Of a stretch of 8,831 nucleotides of DNA, positions 1 to 7,300 are shown in pieces. The first letter of the stretch is position 1, and each line of letters begins with the position of its first letter. The position numbers and the translations under genes are program-made. The notes beneath the pieces were generated by a model. The model was not told the DNA's origin. It did no database searches and was given only the letters and a program-made list of their open reading frames with translations. This stretch comes from Armatimonadota bacterium (lineage in GTDB: Bacteria; Armatimonadota; UBA5829): NCBI GenBank assembly GCA_023474015.1, contig JAMCYN010000158.1, positions 1-8,831 of the forward strand, written 5' to 3'.

Positions 1-77
1 CCGCCCGGAGCATCCTTTTTCTTTGCAGCCTCTCCGTGCTGCTCGTCATTCTCGTGTTCTTTCTTGTCGTCTTCCAC
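1..77 (-). CDS. Nested in-frame scaffold-like protein start (partial)
   Basis: GTG at 77-75 is codon 1092 of the large protease frame and is preceded by AGGAGG with 7 nt spacing, a near-ideal ribosome binding site inside a coding region. Translation from here would give a protein starting M-EDDKKEHENDEQHGEAA and continuing off the window in the same frame. The visible 25 residues are highly charged and low in hydrophobics, as expected for a head scaffold. Nested in-frame scaffolds within protease genes are established in phage lambda (C/Nu3). The role is inferred from position after the protease domain, composition and the binding site. A GTG codon after a chance purine run cannot be ruled out. 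Confidence 0.6.
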   Translation of the reverse strand, partial: MEDDKKEHENDEQHGEAAKKKDAPG

Positions 78-3000
78 TGAGTCGCCTCCTGAAGGTAGTT
101 TGGTCTGCCTCTCCTGCCGCGAGGCGACCTGTGTTATGCGCGCGTTCTCATCGGCTCCTTTGCGGTCCAGGAGTCCGAGGCCGGTGAATGTAACCCCATG
201 CAGGATTTCAAAGACCGGCTTGCCCTGATACTCCGCGCCCTTGAACTTGCGAAGATGAATGCAGTAGTCGTTCTTGTTTGTCACCGTCTTGCCGCAGATG
301 GAGCACTCACCGGACTCGTAGTCGCACTCCATCGAGACCTGGCTGATGATGCCCCGCTTCATGAGCTTGTGGGCGAGCGCGGCGGTGGGAGTATCGGCCA
401 CGTAAAGCTCGCCCACACACTCCACACGCCCGCCGGTCTCATCCTCGACAAACTCGGAGTTTATGATGCCCCCCACGATATCCGTGAGGTCCTGCGAGTG
501 CTTGAGGTCTATCTTCTTGTTGATCGCCGTTGTGTATCGCGACGCCAGTTCATCGGCCGTGAAGTGGTCGCCATTCTTGTTGGTCCCAGCGCGACACATC
601 ACAAATCCGAACTGCGGGTCGCCGGCGTTCGGGTTGATATCGATTGCATTGGTCGAGAGATGGTCCGACCCGGCGATGCGCACCTCGACCGGAATGGATG
701 TATGACAATTGGCCGGCAGCATTGCGGCAGTGCTGGATTTCGGAGCCCGGCTGCCGTTTGACGCCACAAAGAGCAGTTCGCGTGCATTCTTTCCCTGACC
801 GCCCTTGCCCAAGACTATGCCGTATTCGACGTCCATTCCCTTGACCCGGACCTGGCCGAAGCGCTGGGCGAAGATGTCCTTTATCTCTTTCTCGGTCGGA
901 AACGCGCGGTCACGGTATGACATGATCACGGTCTTGTACTTACCACGAGCTTCAGAGGCCAGACTGTCGATGAGCGAGCGGATAGAGTCCCGATCATAAT
1001 GGGTTCGAGACTTGTAGCTGCGGCGATTATCGTCGAGAAGCTCCTTGTCCGCCCAACGGTTCATAAGACCCTCGACGAAGTGCAGCGAATACTCGTAATC
1101 GTTATTGGAGAACTCGGTAATATAGGGCGGGTCGAGGTACAGCACATCCGCGCCGTATTTGCGCACGGCCTCGACGGCATCCCCGTGGAAGACCTTGCAC
1201 TCTTGCTCGCTGTCGAAGACGAGGCGGTTAAGCTGGTTTGCATAGCGCTTGAAGCTCTCGACCATGCTGGAGATGGGGATGGATGTGAGCTGACTTTCTT
1301 TGAACCCACCGGCTTCGGCCTCCATTTCCGCGTCAGCTTTCAGGTTCAGTTTTGAACGATGGAACTGGCCGTAGAGAGCCTTGGCTTTCACGGTGTTTCC
1401 GAGCGCCGCCAGCGCCAGGTCTTTCTTGTAACCAGAGAGCTTCTGGATATTAGCCCACACCTGATCCAACCACGCGAGCACTTTTTTCGTGTAGTAGTAA
1501 CCACTGAAGTTATCCACTATGAAGCTGCCGGCACTGGCGTTGGGAGCCAGAATCCTTTCGATATCATCATCCGTTAGAGTCTCGTGGGAGTTTTCCACCA
1601 CGGCCCGTGCGACGTGATACGGAAAGAGCAACAGGTCGTTGGCGATGACCTTCAGACCCTTGCGCTTGAAGTGATACGCGACATTGGCGCCGCCGGAAAA
1701 CGCATCCAGAACAGTCTTCGCATCCTTGGGAAGTTGACGCTCTATCCATCCGAGCATCACGTATTTGTTACCCATGAAGCCCGTGACCTTGACCGGGTCC
1801 ACTCCGGCCTGGCAGGAAAGCAGGTCGAGGTCATCGGCAAACGGCGCATCGGCCAGAGCCTGCATGTTCTCTTCGATTCGGATTTCAGCCGTGGATGTAT
1901 CCGGCACATGCTCGGCGATCCAGTCCTTCGCTTTCTCCAAAGTCCAGCCGTCGGGATTTGCCTCGGTCTGCTTGCCGAATCGATAAGCCTGCACCACCAT
2001 GGATTTCGGGTCGTGACCATCCGGCACATGCTCTTTCTTCAGGCGTGCTATGATGATTGAGACACCATCCACCCCCTCGAGGGCCTTGTGCCTGAAACTG
2101 TCCGGCTCGAAGTCCTCGGGGTTGCGCACCCGGTAGCGGATCTCGTTTTCGGTATCGTCCCACTCCGCTTCCGAGCGCATCTGCGTGCAGACCGGACATA
2201 GAGCCGCAGTCTGCTTCATCTCCTTCGAGCGTGAGCATACAAATAGCCGCTCCATGGCCTGGGAGTTCTCCGAGTGCTTCGAGGAGATATGGTAGTGGTG
2301 CTGCTGAGATTGCATGCGGCTCGACATGCCGCCCGCCGAGATGATCTCCTTCATCTCAGATTCGTTGGGATAGGCATGGTCGCGGTACGAAATCAGCCAG
2401 TTCGGAATATGCTTGGCGCTCGCAAGAAACGTCGAGAAGAACTCGCCCGCGTTTGCTTTGGTGACGGTCTTGTGATCCGTCTCATAATGCTTGGTCTTAG
2501 AATCACCGACAAGCGTGAGGCCCTCCCAATATGTCATGAGGCCCTCGACGAAGTGATAGCTCTTCTCGTAGTTGGTCGTGGAGAACTCGGTCGCGTAAGG
2601 CGGATCGAAGTAGGCCAGATCCACTTTCGCGTCCGGCAGGACATCATTAATATCCTTATTTGACGCCTTGCACTCTTTGCCATTATCAAATATGAGTGCG
2701 TTTATGCGAGCGATGTTGTCGGAGAAGCGCTCCTTAAACTCCTCGGGAGTATCCTGCCGCTTGCCGTAGTCGGTGGACGAGGAGAAGTGGCCAAATCCGC
2801 CCTTGCCGGAGAGGCAGGTCTTGCCGAGCGCAAAGAGGGCGATGTCTTTCTTGAAGCCCGATAGCGTATTGATATTGGCACGGATCTGGTCGATGATCCC
2901 GTGCACTCCGCTTGCGAAGAATATCCCCTTGAAGTTGTCGCGGACAAAGGTCCCAGCCTTTGGATTCTCCGCAAGCAGAGCTGCACGCTCGTCCTCGGTT

Positions 3001-3350
3001 ACCCGGACGTTTGAGTTCTCAACAATGGCGCGCGCCGCATGGTAGGAGTAGCGCAGCCGGTCATTAGCGATGACCCGCAGGCCCTTGGTCTTATACATGT
3101 AGGCCACAACGCCCGATCCGGAGAACGCATCAAGGACAGATTCGACCCCCTCGGGGGTATGCCGCCATATCCAATCAAGGAGCTTCTGCTTCGAGCCGAT
3201 ATAGTTGGTTATGTATTTGGGCCGCTGATCGGGTGGCAGTTCCTCGGTGACAAGCTCCGCCCCCTGGGCGACAAGGTCTTCCAGGTGGCAGGATGCATCC
3301 GTCTCAAGAAGAAATGCGAGCCGGTCGAGGTCGGTTGCGAACAGTTCCAT
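1..3350 (-). CDS. Tandem D12-class DNA adenine methyltransferases fused to a prohead protease (3' end outside window)
   Basis: One open frame of 1116 complete codons runs without a stop from ATG 3350 to the window edge; AGGAGG lies 4 nt upstream of the ATG. Seen, in order: methyltransferase module 1 (residues ~46-372) with motif X-like NYIGSKQKLLDWI (49-61), AdoMet motif I DAFSGSG (74-80) and motif IV FDPPY (248-252); a spacer (~373-519) with CPVC (385-388) and a small phage-type domain (~400-483); module 2 (~520-864) with GFMGNKYVMLGWI, DAFSGGA (549-555) and LDPPY (739-743); then a protease-like domain (~880-1065) with H951 in DLKHSQD and S1006 in SQVSMEC, interrupted by a CxxC...CxH cluster (C1016, C1019, C1030, H1032). 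A charged Glu/Lys tail follows. Known: X-I-IV order with DPPY is the D12 adenine-N6 class (Dam, M.FokI); His and Ser spaced this way fit S78/XkdF-type head maturation proteases. Inferred: the polypeptide methylates DNA and processes the prohead. The methyltransferase call is strong, the protease call moderate. Confidence 0.88.
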   Translation of the reverse strand, partial: MELFATDLDRLAFLLETDASCHLEDLVAQGAELVTEELPPDQRPKYITNYIGSKQKLLDWIWRHTPEGVESVLDAFSGSGVVAYMYKTKGLRVIANDRLRYSYHAARAIVENSNVRVTEDERAALLAENPKAGTFVRDNFKGIFFASGVHGIIDQIRANINTLSGFKKDIALFALGKTCLSGKGGFGHFSSSTDYGKRQDTPEEFKERFSDNIARINALIFDNGKECKASNKDINDVLPDAKVDLAYFDPPYATEFSTTNYEKSYHFVEGLMTYWEGLTLVGDSKTKHYETDHKTVTKANAGEFFSTFLASAKHIPNWLISYRDHAYPNESEMKEIISAGGMSSRMQSQQHHYHISSKHSENSQAMERLFVCSRSKEMKQTAALCPVCTQMRSEAEWDDTENEIRYRVRNPEDFEPDSFRHKALEGVDGVSIIIARLKKEHVPDGHDPKSMVVQAYRFGKQTEANPDGWTLEKAKDWIAEHVPDTSTAEIRIEENMQALADAPFADDLDLLSCQAGVDPVKVTGFMGNKYVMLGWIERQLPKDAKTVLDAFSGGANVAYHFKRKGLKVIANDLLLFPYHVARAVVENSHETLTDDDIERILAPNASAGSFIVDNFSGYYYTKKVLAWLDQVWANIQKLSGYKKDLALAALGNTVKAKALYGQFHRSKLNLKADAEMEAEAGGFKESQLTSIPISSMVESFKRYANQLNRLVFDSEQECKVFHGDAVEAVRKYGADVLYLDPPYITEFSNNDYEYSLHFVEGLMNRWADKELLDDNRRSYKSRTHYDRDSIRSLIDSLASEARGKYKTVIMSYRDRAFPTEKEIKDIFAQRFGQVRVKGMDVEYGIVLGKGGQGKNARELLFVASNGSRAPKSSTAAMLPANCHTSIPVEVRIAGSDHLSTNAIDINPNAGDPQFGFVMCRAGTNKNGDHFTADELASRYTTAINKKIDLKHSQDLTDIVGGIINSEFVEDETGGRVECVGELYVADTPTAALAHKLMKRGIISQVSMECDYESGECSICGKTVTNKNDYCIHLRKFKGAEYQGKPVFEILHGVTFTGLGLLDRKGADENARITQVASRQERQTKLPSGGDSVEDDKKEHENDEQHGEAAKKKDAPG
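85..90 (-). promoter_or_regulatory. Internal ribosome binding site for nested scaffold
   Basis: AGGAGG read on the minus strand, 7 nt before GTG 77-75. It is one of the best Shine-Dalgarno matches in the window and lies inside the open frame exactly where the protease domain gives way to the charged segment. Other purine-rich stretches inside the long frames lack a start at workable spacing. Confidence 0.65.
156..713 (-). other. Capsid-maturation protease-like domain with Cys-rich insertion
   Basis: Residues ~880-1065. Landmarks are GDHFTADEL (927-935), DLKHSQDLTDIVGG (948-961) with candidate catalytic H951, and GIISQVSMECDY (1000-1011) with candidate nucleophile S1006. XkdF-like and S78 prohead proteases share the sequence of a D/N-G-D segment, a conserved His before an IVG-type strand, and a Ser in a G-x-S-M/I context. 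Directly after the Ser comes a putative zinc site, ECSICG ... YCIHL. The domain closes with EILHGVTFTGLGLLD. No test of activity is possible here; another head protein with this fold is the alternative. Confidence 0.6.
759..1793 (-). other. Methyltransferase module 2 (domain of the fusion protein)
   Basis: Residues ~520-864. It is homologous to module 1 along its length: shared blocks include DAFSG, VIAND, ARAxVENS, LSGxKKD, DPPYxTEFS, HFVEGLM and SYRDxAxP. It differs in motif I (FSGGA instead of FSGSG) and carries a longer stretch between LALAALG (~645-651) and the NRLVF segment (~708-712), containing ALYGQFHRSKLNL and a Glu/Ala-rich part. This is the place where D12 enzymes hold target-recognition elements. 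The two copies may therefore recognise different sequences or strands, or one may be mainly structural. Confidence 0.8.
1902..2153 (-). other. Small phage-type domain between the two methyltransferases
   Basis: Residues ~400-483, with landmarks EIRYRVRNPEDFEPDSFR, VQAYRFGK and WTLEKAKDWIAEH. The pattern (R-x-R-x-P..F...SFR, then Q..xF.K, then W-T-x-E-x-A-x-x-W) resembles a short domain I associate with phage structural or prohead-protease proteins. I cannot name a family entry. No catalytic motif is visible. Its place between two methyltransferase copies suggests that enzymatic modules were inserted around older structural parts. Confidence 0.45.
2235..3215 (-). other. Methyltransferase module 1 (domain of the fusion protein)
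   Basis: Residues ~46-372. It has a canonical set for a D12 adenine-N6 methyltransferase: YIGSK near the N-terminus for AdoMet/substrate contacts, FSGSG (76-80) as AdoMet loop, IANDR (94-98) with the acidic residue expected after strand 2, and FDPPY (248-252) as catalytic motif IV. All key residues are intact, so this copy is likely active. The ~45 residues before it (Leu/Glu-rich, starting MELFATDLDR) are not recognised. Confidence 0.85.
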
Positions 3351-3528
3351 TCATCCTCCTCGTGGTGAGTTAGAGGGAGAAAGAGGCAAGGGCCGGACGG
3401 GAAATCACCCTACACTATGTGTTTACAGGAAAACTCCGAAAAGTGTGCGGGGTGAGCAGGTTTTTTTTCAGCTGACTTGAATGACCGTTGGAATCGGTAA
3501 CGCGTGCGGACACCGCTTGGGAAGAGAA
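3351..3528 (-). other. Intergenic gap before the methyltransferase-protease gene
   Basis: This is the only non-coding stretch longer than a few bases. On the minus strand it contains the 8-bp palindrome TCAGCTGA (its last A starts a run of 8 A), and an ACACATAGTGT element with 4-bp arms near 3412-3422. I see no convincing -35/-10 pair, no GC-rich stem followed by a T run in the direction of transcription, and no tRNA-like fold. A promoter or processing site here would fit the break in tight gene packing but is not demonstrated. Confidence 0.45.
3355..3360 (-). promoter_or_regulatory. Ribosome binding site of the methyltransferase-protease gene
   Basis: AGGAGG on the minus strand, followed by ATGA and then ATG 3350-3348. 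An out-of-frame ATG also starts 4 bases earlier, but only the ATG at 3350 opens the long frame. Confidence 0.8.
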
Positions 3529-3879
3529 TTACCGAGCATTGCCGGTGTGGGTGCGGACTTCGCGCAGGAGACGGACCGCGCACTCCTCCGAGGTCGCAAA
3601 CTCCTCCGTCTCCACAACCTCTCCGCGCATCCCACGATACGGCGACATCGTCTGCTGGTGATACTCCAAGAAGCCTTCAGCCAGCGATTTGATGTCCCGC
3701 TCCACAAGCCGGTTGATGATCCAGTCGGCATCCTCCTGGAATTCGTCATTGCCCGGAAGATATTCCATGATGATATCCAGGCCCGGGCCGGGACCTTGCA
3801 CCCAGACACCTATAGGTTCATAGTGCGGGTTGGTGTCACGGTCCCGGAGCGCATATTCAACCATATGCCTAAGCCACAT
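3529..3879 (-). CDS. Unknown small phage protein, 116 aa
   Basis: I do not recognise this protein. I chose ATG 3879 because GGAGG (3886-3890) lies 6 nt upstream; a longer frame from TTG 3894 is less likely, and ATG 3864 has no good binding site. The protein starts MWLRHMVEYALRDRD, has a Gly/Pro turn (GPGPGL, ~28-33), an acidic helical middle (NDEFQEDADWIINRL) and a C-terminal helix ending RLLREVRTHTGNAR. There is no signal peptide, membrane segment or catalytic motif. Its start overlaps the end of the preceding gene by 11 nt, so it is probably translated from the same message as the MuF gene. A head accessory or completion role is possible from position only. Confidence 0.75.
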   Translation of the reverse strand: MWLRHMVEYALRDRDTNPHYEPIGVWVQGPGPGLDIIMEYLPGNDEFQEDADWIINRLVERDIKSLAEGFLEYHQQTMSPYRGMRGEVVETEEFATSEECAVRLLREVRTHTGNAR

Positions 3880-4345
3880 CCCAACCCTCCGCAATTCTCG
3901 TGTGCTCGGCGAGCAACTGTGCGTCGATAATTACGAACTCGGAGGAATTCTTGGCCTTGTAGCTCTGCCACTCGCCCCAATCGACAACATAGTCGTGTTC
4001 GGTGGCGTCCATGATCAGCTCAATATGGTACCGACGGCCACGGTCGTCAGTGAGGTCAAGCTCGTAGGTATCATCCTGGCTCCAGTCGGTAACCTCGATG
4101 GTGTGCGTATACTGATAGCCGTTGTTGTAGCCGACTGACTTGAACATGACCCAGAAGTCGGTCTTTGTGACATTACCCGCCCCGTCGAAGTGCGGCGCGA
4201 CGCGCGTAACGGTGTAGCTATCGACGAGCCCCAATGGCAGCGGCGCATCCCGGCCCTCGCGCACCACCATGATCGACCCATCGCGGTTGAACTCATCGAA
4301 GAGGACCTGCAGTCCTGCCTTTTCGGTTGCTATGAACTCTTTCAT
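3869..4345 (-). CDS. Unknown acidic phage protein, 158 aa, directly downstream of the MuF effector gene
   Basis: I do not recognise this protein. ATG 4345 is preceded by GAGGTGA (4348-4354) at a suitable distance. A GTG two codons earlier (4351) overlaps the TGA of the MuF gene but has poor spacing. Either way translation is coupled to the MuF gene. The protein is strongly acidic (roughly 29 Asp/Glu against 14 Lys/Arg by hand count) and appears beta-rich, with segments such as DDTYELDLTDDRGRRYHIEL and HDYVVDWGEW; it has no membrane segment. Being the first gene after a protein with possible toxin domains, it could be an immunity protein. A structural head component is equally possible. Confidence 0.8.
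   Translation of the reverse strand: MKEFIATEKAGLQVLFDEFNRDGSIMVVREGRDAPLPLGLVDSYTVTRVAPHFDGAGNVTKTDFWVMFKSVGYNNGYQYTHTIEVTDWSQDDTYELDLTDDRGRRYHIELIMDATEHDYVVDWGEWQSYKAKNSSEFVIIDAQLLAEHTRIAEGWDVA
3886..3890 (-). promoter_or_regulatory. Ribosome binding site deciding the start of the 116-aa gene
   Basis: GGAGG on the minus strand, 6 nt before ATG 3879. It lies within the 3' end of the preceding gene and supports the shorter start over TTG 3894. Confidence 0.7.
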
Positions 4346-4347
4346 AC

Positions 4348-4354
4348 TCACCTC
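4348..4354 (-). promoter_or_regulatory. Ribosome binding site of the 158-aa gene, overlapping the MuF stop codon
   Basis: GAGGTGA on the minus strand matches the extended anti-Shine-Dalgarno complement. Its last three bases are the TGA stop of the MuF gene, and ATG 4345 follows after 2 more bases. Ribosomes finishing the MuF protein sit on the next start, which indicates coupling. Confidence 0.65.
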
Positions 4355-7300
4355 ACCAGAACCATTTCCTCGACCTTGCGGCCGTCGGGCAGCTTGGATA
4401 TGCCGTGCTTCTTGAAGACAGCGAGCACCCTGTTCCGCTCGGACTCACTTCCCACCACTATCGCTTCCAGGTTATCCAGCAGCATCACGGAGTGTTTGAG
4501 GATGGTCTCGTTGCTAGTGTTCCGCGCGTGGCTCTTCCAGGTCTTGGGGTCCGAGCCCCGGTGTGTGGGCACATAGTCTTCCGTCACCTTACCAAAGGCG
4601 TCGTGATTGTAGCTTATCGCATCCATGCGCCGCAGAAGTCGCTTTTTGAAGTAGAGCCCGTTCTCACCGGAAGCGCCGGAGAGTGGGGACTTCTTGATTC
4701 GTGTGAACACGTAAGACGCGCCGCCGCTTCGCATGTCCGATTCCGGCGACATGCCGCGCGGCTGCACCCCGGCCCTGAGCTTCTCGACCGTGCTTATCAT
4801 GGTGCCGTTGTTCCTCAGAGCCGCGTCGAGGAACCCGCTCATGCTGGAACTGTTCGTCAAGCTGTGATGAAGGCTGTAGCCCGCCATCTCGCGCTCCATG
4901 TCCGCGTCAGAGATATCGAACCGATACTGATGGCGGTAGCCACCAGCGATCCGGCGATCTTTGAACCCGAGCTGATACTCGCCGACCGGATCGTAGCCCG
5001 GTAGCTTCGTGATGTCCGGAACCCCGAGCCGCTTCTCCCAGAACGCGCGCATGCTCTGCACCCGTTCGGTCTTGGTGGCATTGCGCTGGTCAAGCGAAGA
5101 GATGAGCTGCGTGTATTCCAGGGACTTGTCGACATTCGTTATGTATGCCTGCTTATGTAGCAGCAGCAACTCGGCGTCCTCGGCGGAAGCGATGTTTGCC
5201 TTGAGGCCAACCTTTTCCATCTTTTCCAGCGCCCTGTCCAGGCTCTTTGCATCGGGCCGGTCGGGAACAACCATCTCGAACTCCCCCGAATGCGCATACA
5301 GGTTCTTTTTTGACCACGGGCGGTAGACCGCGCGGACGCCGTTACCGAAATCTATCTCATACTGCTCTCCATCGGGCATATTTCGTCCGCCGAACAGAGC
5401 ACCCAGATCGGCAGCATCACTTTCGACAGACAGATCACCCTTTGCCACCCTGCGCTTTTCAAGCAGCACTTTAGTTTTGCGGCAGGTAAACTCGGAGTCA
5501 GTCTTCTTTGGTTTTGTGACGATCTTCTTCAGATAGGTGTCGAAGCGTTCGGGAATCGGCTTCCTGTCGCGAACAGCCTGCTGCACCCGGTCAACCCAGC
5601 CCATATAAGTCTCGGCCATCTGGCGGACGTCGGGGTCGTCGGATTTCGCAAGTTTCTCGAGTGCCTTGATGTGTCCGGCGGCCTTGTCTATCTTGGACTG
5701 GTTGTACGCTCCGTCGCCAGCGTGGTGGTTCACGCTCTTCACAGCGTCGAGGACATCATCGGCGAAGTCATCTTCCGGCAGGCGCTCCCCGACTATAGTA
5801 ACCTGCTTTGTGGCCTTGCGAAGCCTGGCCAGAACCTTCGCCTCCGCCTCCGGCCTGACTTTGAGCTTGATGACCGTACGCTGCTGGCCCTTGGCCGTCT
5901 CGGTGAAGATAAGCGCGTTCTGGTCCTCAATATCATCCTCGTCGATTGGCAGTGACTTCCCCTGCCAACCGAGACGCCGGACATCTTCCAGCAGTTCCTC
6001 TTCTGCTTTGCCGATGCGCCCCTTGACCGGCACGTCAACGGCATCCTCGAATGTGAACCTCTTCTTACCGAGCACATCGGCATAGAACCCCTCGAAATCC
6101 CGACGCAGATCATGCTTGCGGGCCAGGGCCAGTTCATAGAAAGCGCGCTTTCCCGCCGCGTCAGTTCCGAACCTGCCCTCGACATACGGGCCGATCAGGG
6201 CAAGGTAATCATCATCGGATATCCGCTCCACCTCGCGGATGTAGCGCAGGGTCACGGACGGATCGACCGATACCTTGCCCTGCTTCACCGCGCGGAACAG
6301 GGTGTTGTAGAACGGCTCACTTTCCCCACAGGCGCCATTGGGGTGGTAGTTAATCGAGAGCTTGTCCGAACCCAGGAACTTGAAAAGTTGACCCTTATCG
6401 ATCCCGTAGACCTTGCCGGACTTTGCCCGCAGGAATTGTTTGGAGTGGCCATCATGATTGCCGATCAGCCAGTCCAAGACGTGCTCACGCTGGACCTGTG
6501 CGATTTCATCCGCCGAAAGATCGGTTATCTCGAAGCTGGAGAAGTCGGATTTCGCCGCAAGCCCACCTCGCCATTTCTGGATGGAACCCATGCGGCCTTT
6601 GAGGCGAATGGTCCTGACTTCGATTGCATCAGGGTCTATCAGGCGGCCAATCTTGTACGCGACCTCTTCTCCCGCCGCGACGAAATCATCTGACGCCTTC
6701 CCAACAGGCTTAAAGAGCCACTTATCGCCGTTAGAGTCGGTCCAGAACTCCTTTTCATGCGCGCCGCCGACCTTGGCTTTGCCGACATACTTGAACTTCT
6801 CAGGCTTGCCCTGCTCAACCCATGCGGTGTCAACGGCATCGAACTCCGAGCCTTTCTTTGTGAATGTGTTCGGGGAGGCCAATGTAACTGGCTGTGATAC
6901 CGGCTCAGGCGCGACAGGCGGTTTGGGCTGCATGGCCTTGCCGGCCTTACCCTCGTGCTTCACCGCCCATGCGGCATGTTTTGCCTCGATACCGGACTGG
7001 GCAGCAGACACCTTCGCCATGTCGGTTTCGGTGAACAGAGTGACCAGTTCATCTTTGGAGGCCCACTGCCAGTGCTTGACCTTGGTCTGTTTCGCGAGGT
7101 CCTTGAGCTCACCCGACTTCATCGCCGAAACTTGCTGCTGAAATGCAAGTTTTTTCACGGCAACTTCCTTTGCATGCTGTTCGAGAACCGACGCGGGCAG
7201 TCCCGAATCCTTCGCCAACTCAGATTCAGCCGCTTTCACCGAATCGAGAAACGAGGAATACTGCGACGCAGACGGGGGCATTACTATCTGTGCGTTGGCG

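Noticed and set aside
198..2060. Several plus-strand frames of 118-187 codons
   Set aside because: All are antisense to the continuous minus-strand methyltransferase-protease frame, which contains recognisable motifs throughout.
759..3215. Part of a restriction-modification system
   Set aside because: No endonuclease or specificity gene is visible, and the methyltransferases are fused in frame to a head protease.
1..3350. Suspicion that the fusion reflects stop-codon reassignment
   Set aside because: The three closed genes end in TGA, TAG and TAA, and the long frames contain no in-frame stop of any type, so no recoding is needed.
3461..3468. Run of 8 T on the plus strand as a terminator
   Set aside because: It is A8 in the direction of transcription and has no GC-rich stem before it on the plus strand; no plus-strand gene ends here.
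3468..3809. 113-codon minus-strand frame
   Set aside because: It overlaps the 116-aa gene in another frame, lacks a ribosome binding site and has Arg/Ser-rich shadow composition.
4405..5004. 199-codon plus-strand frame
   Set aside because: Antisense to the conserved-looking C-terminal domain of the MuF protein; low-complexity His/Arg/Val composition typical of a shadow frame in GC-rich DNA.
6067..6801. HipA toxin of a HipBA toxin-antitoxin pair
   Set aside because: The domain is internal to a MuF head protein, and no HipB-like helix-turn-helix gene is adjacent.
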